A stretch of DNA of 64,000 nt, taken from NCBI GenBank assembly GCA_946410455.1, contig CAMKAJ010000011.1, positions 1-64,000 on the forward strand, given 5' to 3'. The stretch is from an uncultured Bacteroidales bacterium. Lineage in GTDB: Bacteria > Bacteroidota > Bacteroidia > Bacteroidales > UBA932. The translations under genes and the position numbers were made by a program. Within the stretch, counting starts at the first letter, position 1, and each line of letters opens with the position of its first letter. Positions 33,248-41,885 of the stretch are shown piece by piece. Under the pieces are notes generated by a model. The model ran no database searches and was not told the origin of the DNA. It saw only the letters and a program-made list of their open reading frames with translations.

Positions 33248-34741
33248 CTACTGGTGAGCTGGCCTGAGCAAATCCAGCACGGTCTTTACAGGATTGAAGG
33301 TCTCTAAGGGAACTTCTACAAAGAGAGTATTCCAGTCAGACATAGCGCCGTTCCAGAGTCCGGGAAGCTCCAGGGCCTTGAGCGGGCGTCCCTCGTAGCT
33401 CTTGCTGCTGATGAAGCCGGCTTCTTCATCTACGTGTTCCAGCAGATTGAACTTCTCGCCCCTGTAGTCGCGCAGGCAGCATACCAGATCTACAGGATTG
33501 AAGTGGGTGGCGTTCTTGAGTGCGGCAGTTGCTTCCGGGTCGTCGGGGTTAATCTGCACGCTCTCCAGAATCTGCAGCGAGGTACTGCCGTCTGCGGCGC
33601 GAATGATGAAGGGGCCGCCTCCGGGCTCACCCTCGTTCTTCACCATGCCGCATACGCGTATGGGGCGGTTGAGCTTGGCAATCAGGGCCTCGGCGCGGTC
33701 GCGGCAATCCTTTGCCGGCGGCATCTCAATGCATAATTTGTCGAGCAGGAACTGCTCTACCTCGTTGCAGAGTTCCTGCACTTCGGGGGTAGCGAACGGG
33801 TCGTCCTGATATACGTTGTTGCCAGGGATAAATGCAAAGTCGGCGAGGTTTTTGCGCAGCTCGGTCATCTGCTCGAAGGTGTAGAGGTAGTCGAAGATCT
33901 GGTCGCGGAGTTCGAGGGCACGTCCCATCAGCACCTTCTTCCATTTGTAAGTGAGAGGCTGCATGCGCTCTACGCATACGTTGTCTATATTCTTGATGGA
34001 AACGAGTTCTTCGTCAACCTTGTTCAGGTTGTGTATCAGGGCTCCGTGTCCGGCAGGGCGGAAGAGGGGAGTGCCATCGGCCTTGAGGAATGGCTTGTTG
34101 TCGGGCGTTGCGGCAACAGTGTCGGTGGCCTTGTCTTGGTAGGTGAATTCTACCTCGTACTTCACGCCGAAGCGCTTTTCGTACTCGGCCTTGATTTCTG
34201 CTACGGCAGCCTCGAAGAGCTCGCGGTGCTCGGGGGAGATGGTGACGATGAGCTTCACGCTTCCGTCTGCATTGCGCATATATGCCTGCCCTTCTACGAA
34301 GTGCTCGGCAATAGCTGTGCGCACCTCCTCCGGATAGCGATGGAATTTAAGTACGCCCTTAGGCTTCTTGCCGTAGCCCAGTCCATCCTCATCCAGCAGC
34401 TTGTGGGCTGTGCTGCAAGGGTCGAAGGGGGCGGTGCCAAAGACGGCGCTGTCGTAGAATGCGAATTTCTCCAGTTCGGCGGAGAGCTTGCGCACTGCGT
34501 CGTTCTCGCTCTCGGCTCCTGCAAAGATGTCTTTGAACATTCGGGATGCCGCTCCGGAGGCGGGTACGAACTTGCAGCGGCCGGCTACATCGGCACTGTC
34601 GCAGTACTCTTCTGCGCGGCTGGCCTGGTCTGCCGTCAATACTTCTATTCCGCGCCCAGGGGTGGCGGGAGCAACAATGTCGAGCCAGGGAAAACCCTTC
34701 TTGAATCGCTCGAGTTCGGCGTTGATTTTTGCGTTATCCAT
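33248..34741 (-). CDS. DUF4301 family protein
   Basis: A 497-residue soluble protein of a conserved Bacteroidetes family with unknown role. Recognised by its opening (ERFKKGFPWLDIVAPATPGR) and the FVPASGAASRMFKDIF and GHGALIHNLN motifs. The last two recall nucleotide-sugar pyrophosphorylase folds (a Gly-rich loop and GHG), so a nucleotidyltransferase-like role is possible, but that is inference. It begins 7 bases after pdxB in the recF-DUF721-pdxB-DUF4301 operon. Confidence 0.85.
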   Translation of the reverse strand: MDNAKINAELERFKKGFPWLDIVAPATPGRGIEVLTADQASRAEEYCDSADVAGRCKFVPASGAASRMFKDIFAGAESENDAVRKLSAELEKFAFYDSAVFGTAPFDPCSTAHKLLDEDGLGYGKKPKGVLKFHRYPEEVRTAIAEHFVEGQAYMRNADGSVKLIVTISPEHRELFEAAVAEIKAEYEKRFGVKYEVEFTYQDKATDTVAATPDNKPFLKADGTPLFRPAGHGALIHNLNKVDEELVSIKNIDNVCVERMQPLTYKWKKVLMGRALELRDQIFDYLYTFEQMTELRKNLADFAFIPGNNVYQDDPFATPEVQELCNEVEQFLLDKLCIEMPPAKDCRDRAEALIAKLNRPIRVCGMVKNEGEPGGGPFIIRAADGSTSLQILESVQINPDDPEATAALKNATHFNPVDLVCCLRDYRGEKFNLLEHVDEEAGFISSKSYEGRPLKALELPGLWNGAMSDWNTLFVEVPLETFNPVKTVLDLLRPAHQ

Positions 34742-34748
34742 ATATGTG

Positions 34749-35783
34749 TCAGTCTATAAAAAATTCTCTTCTGTAGCGGTAGTGCTCGCGCAGGTACTCG
34801 AATCTGCCGGGATTTACGCGGAAAATAAAGTCGTCGGTAAAAATGGGGTAGTTGTACTGTATGATAGAAGCCACATGGCCCTCGCTCTTGCCGCGCAGGT
34901 CCAGCTTTACGGCATCCCTCTGCCCTCCTTCGGCATTGGGGAAGAAATCGTACAACTCTGCGATACCGAAGTACCTGGCCAGGGAACGAACCGACATTGA
35001 GGTGCCCAGCAGCTTGCCCTGGTAAGAGTAGCCTGCGATATGTGGAGTAGCGATATCAGCCTTGGCGAGCAGTTCCTGGTTCACGTTGGGCTCGTTGCGC
35101 CAAGTATCGATTATTACCGAACCGAGCTTAGGAACGGCTTGCAGCAGGTCTTCTTCCACAACCACCTCGCCCCTTGCTGCATTCACGAAAAACGCTCCCA
35201 GCTTCATCTTGGAGAAAAAGCGGGCGTCTGCCATATCCCGGGTGCTGGCATTCAGAGGGACGTGCAAAGTCACGATATCCGAATTGCGCAGCAGGAAATC
35301 CAGGTCGCAGAATTGTGCCGGCCCTTCTCTCTCGGCCCTGGGTGGGTCGCAGATAAGTACCTTGATGCCAAGAATCTGCAGGGCTCGGGCCACACGGGAA
35401 CCCACATTGCCTGCGCCTATTATGCCGGCGGTGCAGCCTTCCAGCTTTATGCGTTTGCGGGACGCCGTTCCGTAGATGGCGGAAACCACGTAGTTCATCA
35501 CCCCTCCGGCGTTGCAGCCTGCGGCGTTCTGCACATATATCTGACGTTTCTGGCAGTAATCCAGGTCTATGTGGTCGGTGCCTATGGTGGCAGTGGCTAT
35601 GAACTTCACCGTGCTGCCGTCCAGCAGTGCCGCGTTGCATTTTGTTCGGGTACGAATAATAAGGGCTTCGGCATCCCGTACGTCTTCCGGACCTATGGAC
35701 GCTCCGTCTTTATATACCACCTCCGCGAAGGGCTCCAGAACCCCTTGAATGAATGGAACGGCTTGATCTACAACAACTTTCAT
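34749..35783 (-). CDS. pdxB: 4-phosphoerythronate dehydrogenase
   Basis: A 344-residue NAD-dependent 2-hydroxyacid dehydrogenase in the DXP-dependent pyridoxal phosphate pathway. There is a catalytic-domain start (MKVVVDQAVPFI), the TATIGTDHID segment, a Rossmann GxGxxG variant in GIIGAGNVGSRVA, an Arg in NAARGEVV, and a C-terminal PdxB dimerisation-like extension. The full-length match to PdxB rather than SerA is suggested by the opening and the DHIDLDYC segment. It shares a 4-base overlap with DUF721. Confidence 0.92.
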   Translation of the reverse strand: MKVVVDQAVPFIQGVLEPFAEVVYKDGASIGPEDVRDAEALIIRTRTKCNAALLDGSTVKFIATATIGTDHIDLDYCQKRQIYVQNAAGCNAGGVMNYVVSAIYGTASRKRIKLEGCTAGIIGAGNVGSRVARALQILGIKVLICDPPRAEREGPAQFCDLDFLLRNSDIVTLHVPLNASTRDMADARFFSKMKLGAFFVNAARGEVVVEEDLLQAVPKLGSVIIDTWRNEPNVNQELLAKADIATPHIAGYSYQGKLLGTSMSVRSLARYFGIAELYDFFPNAEGGQRDAVKLDLRGKSEGHVASIIQYNYPIFTDDFIFRVNPGRFEYLREHYRYRREFFID

Positions 35784-36112
35784 TTTAGTACTATATCTTC
35801 TACCCAGGCAGCGTTAATGTCGTCTCCGGCAAAAAACTCGTCCCTGGAGAGCCTGTCGTTGAGCTTCTCTATCAGCAATTGCTTCTGGTGCTTGAGGCTG
35901 TCTTTTACCACGGAAGAATTAAGGGTGATATACAGTTTGCCGCTGCGGTAATAGCGCTTCAGGGTAAACGGAGCGGCTCCGGAGACCTCGTCCCAGGCGC
36001 TGAAGACCAGACGGGTATTGAGTCCTGTAGTAAGGTGCGCCTCCTTGAGGTACTCCTGTATAGCCGACGATAGCGTGACGGCGTTCTTGCGCTTAATCCT
36101 GTACCTCTCCAT
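35780..36112 (-). CDS. DUF721 domain-containing protein
   Basis: A 110-residue small basic protein with the DUF721 core (LVFSAWDEVSGAAPFTLKRYYRSG region and the LKHQKQLLIEKLND helix), typically encoded right beside recF in Bacteroidetes and related to actinobacterial DciA-like proteins. DciA-type proteins load replicative helicase, so a link to replication is reasonable but not shown. It overlaps recF by 20 bases and pdxB by 4. Confidence 0.88.
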   Translation of the reverse strand: MERYRIKRKNAVTLSSAIQEYLKEAHLTTGLNTRLVFSAWDEVSGAAPFTLKRYYRSGKLYITLNSSVVKDSLKHQKQLLIEKLNDRLSRDEFFAGDDINAAWVEDIVLK

Positions 36113-37208
36113 CTACTTTAGTAAAACACCCGCCCTGGGCGTGGAAGTATGCTCTGTGTGCAGTGCTGTGGCCTATCAGGGCCTCGGTGCGGTTCTTGTC
36201 TGTGTCGGATATGAAAATCTGCCCGAAGTCGCTGCCCGCCACCATCTCCAGCAGTTTGCCGGCCCTGTCCATGTCCAGTTTGTCGAACAGGTCGTCCAGC
36301 AACAGCAGCGGAGGGAAGCCCCAGCTGCGCTTCATCATTTCGTATTGTGCGAATTTGAGGGCCACGAGGAAAGATTTCTGCTGTCCCTGCGAGCCGCAGC
36401 GGCGTATGGGGAAGCCTTCCATGGAAAAGATGAAATCGTCCCGCTGTATGCCTGCGGTGGTATAGCCGAGTGCGAGGTCGCGGTCCCGGTGGGCGCTCAT
36501 CACCGCATCCAGCGGGCCCTTGGAGAGGTCTGTGCGGTAGGCGATGGATACATTCTCGCGGCCGCCGGAGATGGCCCGGTAGTACTCCTGCACTATGGGC
36601 AGCAAGTCTTGAGCAAAACTGCTGCGGGCAGCAGCGATGTTGGCAGCGAGTGGCGCCATGCGCAGGTCGAATGTTTCCAGAAGTCCGGAGTCGGGGGCGT
36701 GCTCCTTGAGCAGCTTGTTGCGCTGGGCCAGCAGACGGTTGTACTGCTGCAGGCTGCTTAGGTATTCCCGGTCCAGCTGCGATATGAATGCGTTGGCGAA
36801 TCTGCGGCGCTCCTCGCCCGATTCGCTAACAAGTTCTGAGTCGGCAGGGGACACCAGCACTATCGGGAGGACGCCTATGTGCTCAGACACGCGTGAGTAT
36901 GTTTTGTCTCCGCGCTTGAGCTTCTTTTCCATGCCCTCCGATACCTGGATAGAAAACTGTACGTCGCTTTCCGAGGGAAGATCGTACACTCCGCTGAGGG
37001 CGAAACTCTGGCATCCGTGGCGGAAATTGAACTTTTCTGCGCTCTGGATGCCGCTCTTGGTCATAGAGAGGTAGTAGATTGCGTCCAGCAGATTGGTCTT
37101 GCCCTCTCCGTTCCCGCCCCAAATGCAATTGATATTGGGCGAGAAATCGAGCTCCTGCAACGATATATTGCGGAAATCCTGAATAACTATTTTCTTCAGA
37201 ACAGGCAT
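36093..37208 (-). CDS. recF: DNA replication and repair protein RecF
   Basis: A 371-residue SMC-like ATPase that helps load RecA at gapped DNA. Walker A GGNGEGKTNLLDAIYYLS lies near residue 33, the signature and Walker B region is around SQGQQKSFLVALKF and LLLLDDLFDKLD, and the length is typical. A minus-strand -7 box at 37213-37220 sits only about 5 bases before the ATG, so the message may be almost leaderless. Confidence 0.97.
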   Translation of the reverse strand: MPVLKKIVIQDFRNISLQELDFSPNINCIWGGNGEGKTNLLDAIYYLSMTKSGIQSAEKFNFRHGCQSFALSGVYDLPSESDVQFSIQVSEGMEKKLKRGDKTYSRVSEHIGVLPIVLVSPADSELVSESGEERRRFANAFISQLDREYLSSLQQYNRLLAQRNKLLKEHAPDSGLLETFDLRMAPLAANIAAARSSFAQDLLPIVQEYYRAISGGRENVSIAYRTDLSKGPLDAVMSAHRDRDLALGYTTAGIQRDDFIFSMEGFPIRRCGSQGQQKSFLVALKFAQYEMMKRSWGFPPLLLLDDLFDKLDMDRAGKLLEMVAGSDFGQIFISDTDKNRTEALIGHSTAHRAYFHAQGGCFTKVDGEVQD

Positions 37209-37212
37209 ACTA

Positions 37213-37249
37213 CAAAATTAGGATTTTTTATCGGAATTCACTACCTTTG
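37213..37249. promoter_or_regulatory. Divergent -7 boxes for recF and TPR gene
   Basis: Minus-strand TAATTTTG (37220-37213) faces recF and plus-strand TACCTTTG (37242-37249) faces the TPR gene. Both fit TAnnTTTG. Confidence 0.5.
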
Positions 37250-37286
37250 TCAGCTAATTTATTCAGAAAATTAAAATAAAGACAAT

Positions 37287-37967
37287 ATGGCAAAAGAAAA
37301 AATCAACGAGAAGGAAGCTCTCCGCCAGGAGAATATTGAGCAGACCGTTTCCAAGACAGACAAATTTTACAACGAAAACAAAAAGACCATCTGGACTATC
37401 GCATGCGTAGTAATAGTTCTGGCTCTTGCAGTCTTTGCCTATATCAAGCTGGTTTACCAGCCCAAGTGCGCAGAGGCTGTGCAGCAGGCTTTCCCTGCAG
37501 AGCAGAGCTTTGCAAAGGGTGAGTATGAACTAGCTCTCAACGGCGACGGCAACGTGCTCGGCCTGGCCGACGTGATTGCCGAGTACGGTGCCAAGGCTGG
37601 CGCTGCAGTATATATGGAGGCCGGCGTTTGCGCCCTGCAGCTCGGCAAGAACGAGGAGGCTATCGAGTACCTTAGCAAGTACAATGGCAAGGAACCCATC
37701 CTGGCTGCCCGCGCACTTGCTTGCCAGGGTGACGCTTATGTGAACCTGGAGCGCTATCAGGAGGCTGTTGCAGCTTACAACAAGGCTGCTGCCAAGGCTG
37801 ACAACAATTATGCTGCCCAGTATCTGCTCAAGGCCGGTCTGGTTTACGAGCAGCTCGGCGACAAGGCCAAGGCCCTTGGATGCTACAAGACCATCAAGGA
37901 TAAGTATCCTACCTCTATCGAGGGTTACGATATCGATAAGTACATTACCCGCGCAGAAGCTGAATAA
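37287..37967 (+). CDS. Membrane-anchored tetratricopeptide repeat protein
   Basis: 226 residues: a charged N-terminal cytosolic segment, one membrane span (IWTIACVVIVLALAVFAYIKL, residues about 35-55) and then four or so TPR helices (patterns such as GVCALQLGKNEEAIEYL and GLVYEQLGDKAKALGCY). The layout resembles the conserved Bacteroidetes YfgM/Tol-Pal-like TPR family. It probably acts as an envelope scaffold or chaperone partner. It ends 2 bases before yebC. Confidence 0.9.
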   Translation: MAKEKINEKEALRQENIEQTVSKTDKFYNENKKTIWTIACVVIVLALAVFAYIKLVYQPKCAEAVQQAFPAEQSFAKGEYELALNGDGNVLGLADVIAEYGAKAGAAVYMEAGVCALQLGKNEEAIEYLSKYNGKEPILAARALACQGDAYVNLERYQEAVAAYNKAAAKADNNYAAQYLLKAGLVYEQLGDKAKALGCYKTIKDKYPTSIEGYDIDKYITRAEAE

Positions 37968-37969
37968 TT

Positions 37970-38719
37970 ATGGGAAGAGCGTTTGAGTTCCGTAAGGAAA
38001 GGAAAATGAAGAGATGGGGCCACATGGCTCGTACCTTCACCAAACTCGGTAAAGAAATTACTATCGCAGTTAAGCAGGGCGGTCCCGACGTGACCGGCAA
38101 CCCTCGTCTGCGTGCCCTTATGGCAGAGGCTCGTGCAGAGCAGATGCCCAAGGAGAACATTGAGCGCGCCATCAAGAAGGCTACTGAGAGCAAGCAGGGT
38201 GATTTTAAGGAGATTATCTACGAGGGCTTCGGTCCTTTTGGAATCGCTTACCTTGTAGAGGCTGCTACCGACAACAACACCCGTACCGTGGCCAACGTGC
38301 GCAGCTACTTCAATAAGTGCGGCGGCTCCCTGGGTACCAGCGGCAGCGTGGCATTCATGTTCGACCGTAAGTGTACTTTCCGTATCAAGGAGAAGGACGG
38401 TATTGATCTTGAGGAGCTTGAGCTCGAGCTTATCGACTACGGCGTGGAGGAGCTTTTCGAGCAGATTGAGGTTGACAAGGACGACAACGAGACCAAGGTT
38501 ATCGTGATTTATGGTGAATATGGTTCTTATGGCCAGATTCAGAAGTATATAGAGGAGAATGGCTTTGAGCTGATTTCCGGTGGCTTCGAGCAGATTCCTA
38601 ATGTTGACCTTAAGGAGGTTACTCCCGAGCAGAGGGCTACTCTGGATAAGCTTACGGGGCTTCTGGAAGATGACGAGGACGTTACAAATGTCTATACGAC
38701 CATGAAGCCGGAGGAATAG
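37970..38719 (+). CDS. YebC/PmpR family transcriptional regulator / translation factor
   Basis: A 249-residue TACO1/YebC protein. The N-terminal signature (HMARTFTKLGKEITIAVKQG, then RLRALMAEARAEQMPKENIERAI) and the central and C-terminal domains are complete. Members act as DNA-binding regulators (PmpR) or as translation factors that relieve ribosome stalling at proline runs; which holds here is unknown. It is co-transcribed with the TPR gene. Confidence 0.95.
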   Translation: MGRAFEFRKERKMKRWGHMARTFTKLGKEITIAVKQGGPDVTGNPRLRALMAEARAEQMPKENIERAIKKATESKQGDFKEIIYEGFGPFGIAYLVEAATDNNTRTVANVRSYFNKCGGSLGTSGSVAFMFDRKCTFRIKEKDGIDLEELELELIDYGVEELFEQIEVDKDDNETKVIVIYGEYGSYGQIQKYIEENGFELISGGFEQIPNVDLKEVTPEQRATLDKLTGLLEDDEDVTNVYTTMKPEE

Positions 38720-38731
38720 TTCCCGGGATTC

Positions 38732-39706
38732 CTATATTAGATTAGGGCGGTGCGCTTGCGAGCGTGCCGCTTTTTCGTTTGCGGCAATCCGGGGTAGGTC
38801 GGCGGGGGAGACGAAGTTCTCCAGGAAGCGCTCCCAGATGTATTGGATTGCGAGGGGGCTGGGATGCACGAGGTCTTCTGCATAGAAGCGGTAGTCGCGA
38901 AGCTCGTCCAGCATTATCTCGTACGACGGAAAGTACTCCAGCCTCGCTGATGCCTCTTCGCTCCCCGGCAGCCAGCCTCCTGAAACGTCCTTCGGACCCC
39001 ACCGCTTCGCTTCGCTTGCGGTCCCCCCTCTTACGGTGCCGAGGGTGGCACGGTTTCCGGAGGCTGATGCCGAGTCCGCTACGCTTGCAGCAGCGAGGAG
39101 CAGGCGGGCCTTGCTGAGGGTGTTGGCGTGTGCGCCGTCGCCGAGGTGGCGGATGGGGGAGACGGTTAGAATGAAACGCTTCTCGGGATGCGCTGCCGCC
39201 ATGAACCCGAGACAGTCTTCTATCTCGCTGATTTCCATCATTCTGCGGCTGAACTCCGCCGCCGGTCTTTTAAGGCAGTTAGCCACCACACGGCCATCGT
39301 GGAACCATACAAACGATGTGCCCAGAGTAATGATTACGCAGTCGGCCTGCTGCCATTTGCTGCGGGCTTCTGCGAGCCTGGCATTGGCGTTGGCGAGGAA
39401 CTCCTCCGCGCTCGCTCTTGCAAAAGAAGTATGGTGCTCAAAGGAGCAGATCCGGCCCGCCCCGGCTCCCATTTCTACACAGTCTGCGAGCGTGAAATCT
39501 TTGCCGGAATCCAGCCTCTCTACAGCCATCCGTATAGACTCCGGATTGTAGAGGGTACCGAAGGGATTGGCGCATACGTCAAATCCCGCTGCGGCCAGCC
39601 GCCCGGCCATATTGTCGGCAAAACAGCTGCCAAGTGAGAAGAGTTTATCACTCAAGCTCAGGGGCTTGAGAGGGCGCTCTATATTAACTGTGGTGATGAG
39701 TTTCAT
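38732..39706 (-). CDS. GSCFA domain protein with an in-frame insertion
   Basis: A 324-residue protein of the GSCFA family (named from its GSCFADNM motif near residue 25), a Bacteroidetes SGNH-hydrolase-like family probably acting on carbohydrate esters. Further family segments are LGTSFVWF, FILTVSPIRHLGDG and YFPSYEIMLDELRDYRFYAEDLVHP. Between SKARLLLAAASV and LEYFPSYE there are about 40 extra residues rich in Gly, Ala and Arg, encoded by the GC-rich block at 38950-39080. The ATG at 39706 is chosen over an upstream one at 39796, which would cover the promoter. Confidence 0.9.
   Translation of the reverse strand: MKLITTVNIERPLKPLSLSDKLFSLGSCFADNMAGRLAAAGFDVCANPFGTLYNPESIRMAVERLDSGKDFTLADCVEMGAGAGRICSFEHHTSFARASAEEFLANANARLAEARSKWQQADCVIITLGTSFVWFHDGRVVANCLKRPAAEFSRRMMEISEIEDCLGFMAAAHPEKRFILTVSPIRHLGDGAHANTLSKARLLLAAASVADSASASGNRATLGTVRGGTASEAKRWGPKDVSGGWLPGSEEASARLEYFPSYEIMLDELRDYRFYAEDLVHPSPLAIQYIWERFLENFVSPADLPRIAANEKAARSQAHRPNLI
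38950..39080. repeat. GC-rich hairpin-bearing insertion inside GSCFA gene
   Basis: On the minus strand this block contains GTGCC/GGCAC, CCGC/GCGG and GTCC-GAA-GGAC mini-hairpins and an AGCGAAGCGAAGCGG direct repeat. It interrupts the conserved GSCFA sequence in frame and looks like a dispersed intergenic-type repeat captured by the gene. Only one copy is seen in the window. Confidence 0.5.
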
Positions 39707-39714
39707 TTTCCCTG

Positions 39715-39731
39715 CAAAAATACTATTTTTG
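39715..39731. promoter_or_regulatory. Back-to-back palindromic -7 boxes
   Basis: CAAAAATA-C-TATTTTTG: the left half is a minus-strand TATTTTTG box for GSCFA, the right half a plus-strand box for the nucleotidase. They touch at a single base, so polymerase cannot occupy both. Start codons at 39706 and 39739 lie within 9 bases of their boxes. Confidence 0.6.
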
Positions 39732-39738
39732 TGGAAGT

Positions 39739-41442
39739 ATGAAAAAAATAGTTTCTTCTCTTCTGCTCCTTGCTCTGGCGCTCGGCCTGCATGCACAGGA
39801 CTTACATATTGTCACCACGGGCGACGTTCACGGAACCTACTTCAATCACGCATTTGTTGGCGATGCTGTGCGTCCCAGCCTCATGTCGGTCAAGTATTAC
39901 GTTGACAGCCTGAGGATTGCAGCGGGCGAAGACAACGTGCTCCTGCTCGATGCCGGAGACTGCCTGCAGGGCGACAATGCCTCCTATTACTATAACTATG
40001 TGGCAGTAGACAAGCCTCACATTTATCCGAGGATAGCGGCATACATGGGCTATGATGTGTGCGTGGTGGGCAATCACGACATAGAGGCCGGCCACCCCGT
40101 TTACGACAGGGTGCGCTCCGAGCTTGAGGCTGCCGGGATTCCCTGGCTTGCCGGCAATGCTTTCAAGCCCGACGGAAGCACGTATTTCCAGGAATATACC
40201 ATCGTACAGAAGGCCGGGAAGCGCATTCTGGTAATGGGGTACAACAATGCCAACATAGACGGATGGCTGTCGCCTGACCTGTGGAGCGGTATGCGCCACG
40301 AGTCCCTGGTGCCGCTGGTTCGCAAGAGGGTAGCAGCTTTGCGTAAGCAGCTTAATCCCGATGCGGTGGTAGTTGTCGTCCACTCCGGAACCGGCAAAGG
40401 CGACGGCAGCTCGCGCGAGAGCCAGGGCCTGGACATTTTCAAGTTCGTAAAGGGTGTGGATGTGCTCGTAACCGCGCACGACCACAGGCCGGTCTGCCTT
40501 GTCTCCAGCAATGGCGAGAGCTACCTCGTGAACGGGGGCGCAAGAAACTCCAATGTTGGCCATGCAGTGCTCCGTTTCGAGGGCGGAAAGCTTGCTGCGC
40601 GAGGGGCGGAAATCCATCGCCTGGACAAGAATAAGGTTGATGAAGAAATGGTGAAGGTGTTCTATCCGGATTATCTGGCAATCAAGGACTTCACCCTTCA
40701 GCCAGTAGGTCGTCTGGATGTGCCTCTCAAGACCCGCGACGCATACGTGGGGATGTGTCCTTACATAGATCTTCTGCACACCGTCCAGCTCAAGGCTTCC
40801 GGGGCTCAGATTTCCCTCGCTGCTCCTCTTACTTTTAACGGAAAAGTAGCTGCAGGAGAGCTGGTGTATAACGATATGTTCACCATCTATCCCTTCGAGA
40901 ACAAACTCTTTGTGCTCAAGCTCAAGGGGCGTGAAATCCGGGAGCTTCTTGAGTTCTCTTATGCTCATTGGGTCAACTATGAGCACGGGCATCTGCTCTT
41001 TATCAAAGACGGTCCGGATCCTCGTACTGGAGCTCCCCGCTGGTCGTTTGTGCACCGCAGCTACAATTTCGATTCTGCAGCAGGACTTAATTACACCGTA
41101 GATATCACCAAACCCTACGGTTCCAGGGTCTGCATCACATCTCTTGCAGACGGAACTCCGTTCAGGGAAACAGCAGAATACACTGTAGCCATGACGTCTT
41201 ACAGGGCCAATGGCGGCGGCGCCATTCTTACAGAAGGAGCCCGTATTCCACATGCCCGCCTGGATGCCCGCATCGTGGCCTGCTACCCAGAGATTCGCGA
41301 GCTTATCTATCAGTATATCAAGTCGGAAGAATCGTTGGGCCCTGCACAGATAAGCGATAGAAAAGTGCTCGGCTCCTGGCGCTTTGTGCCTGAGAATCTG
41401 GCCGCTCCGCTCTTGGCCAAAGATATGGAACTAATTTTCTAA
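39739..41442 (+). CDS. Exported 5'-nucleotidase / metallophosphatase (UshA-like)
   Basis: A 567-residue periplasmic or surface phosphatase. A signal peptide (MKKIVSSLLLLALALGLHAQ) precedes the two-metal calcineurin-like domain: TTGDVHG, DAGDCLQG, VVGNHDIE and VTAHDHRP provide the ligands. The C-terminal 5'-nucleotidase domain follows (VYNDMFTIYPFENKLFVLKL, and YTVAMTSYRANGGGAILTEG at the substrate site). It likely releases nucleosides from extracellular nucleotides. The leader is very short. Its stop overlaps the convergent AraC-like gene by 12 bases. Confidence 0.93.
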   Translation: MKKIVSSLLLLALALGLHAQDLHIVTTGDVHGTYFNHAFVGDAVRPSLMSVKYYVDSLRIAAGEDNVLLLDAGDCLQGDNASYYYNYVAVDKPHIYPRIAAYMGYDVCVVGNHDIEAGHPVYDRVRSELEAAGIPWLAGNAFKPDGSTYFQEYTIVQKAGKRILVMGYNNANIDGWLSPDLWSGMRHESLVPLVRKRVAALRKQLNPDAVVVVVHSGTGKGDGSSRESQGLDIFKFVKGVDVLVTAHDHRPVCLVSSNGESYLVNGGARNSNVGHAVLRFEGGKLAARGAEIHRLDKNKVDEEMVKVFYPDYLAIKDFTLQPVGRLDVPLKTRDAYVGMCPYIDLLHTVQLKASGAQISLAAPLTFNGKVAAGELVYNDMFTIYPFENKLFVLKLKGREIRELLEFSYAHWVNYEHGHLLFIKDGPDPRTGAPRWSFVHRSYNFDSAAGLNYTVDITKPYGSRVCITSLADGTPFRETAEYTVAMTSYRANGGGAILTEGARIPHARLDARIVACYPEIRELIYQYIKSEESLGPAQISDRKVLGSWRFVPENLAAPLLAKDMELIF

Positions 41443-41859
41443 GCGTCGCCATTCCGCAGGAGTGTATCCTGTGATTTCTTTGAACTGGCGCCGGAAATTG
41501 CTTTTATCCGATATCCCCACTGCTTCTCCAACAAGGGCGGTGGGGATTGTCTTGTTATCTCTGAGAATGCGCTTAGCTTCTTCTACGCGTATCTCTCGTC
41601 TCCAGCGGATAAAGCTCAGTCCGAATCGCAGCAGGAAGTAGCGAGACAACTGCTCCCTGCTCATTGCCAGCCCCTCCGCCGTCTCCTCCATGCTCTTGTC
41701 TTCGGTCCAGCCCTTGTTCTGTATCCATTCGTCGATGGTTGCGATGGTCTGCATCTCCCTGGTCTCTTTTCTGCTGCCCAGGGACGCAGCGGCGGCATAG
41801 CGCAGTATCAATCTACCCAAAAAAGCCACCACTTGCCCGAAAATCGTGTTTTTTTTCAT
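41431..41859 (-). CDS. Minimal AraC-family DNA-binding protein
   Basis: 142 residues. The C-terminal 100 form the double HTH of AraC regulators (MSREQLSRYFLLRFGLSFIR, then VGISDKSNFRRQFKEITGYT with PAEWRR). The N-terminal 40 residues are a hydrophobic segment (FGQVVAFLGRLILRYAAAAS) too short for a sensor domain. It could be a constitutive regulator or a partner of another signalling protein. The ATG at 41859 coincides with the first base of the ffh -7 box. Confidence 0.88.
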   Translation of the reverse strand: MKKNTIFGQVVAFLGRLILRYAAAASLGSRKETREMQTIATIDEWIQNKGWTEDKSMEETAEGLAMSREQLSRYFLLRFGLSFIRWRREIRVEEAKRILRDNKTIPTALVGEAVGISDKSNFRRQFKEITGYTPAEWRRLEN

Positions 41860-41866
41860 AACTTTG
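41859..41866 (+). promoter_or_regulatory. -7 box for ffh
   Basis: TAACTTTG matches TAnnTTTG and lies 19 bases before the ATG at 41886; it overlaps the start codon of the divergent AraC-like gene. Confidence 0.5.
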
Positions 41867-41885
41867 CGAGTTAAATTTTTTGGTT

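Noticed and set aside
39802..41253. Long antisense frame opposite the 5'-nucleotidase
   Set aside because: It mirrors codon positions of a clear metallophosphatase gene and has no family motif or start context; similar shadows lie opposite ftsH and the nucleoside kinase.
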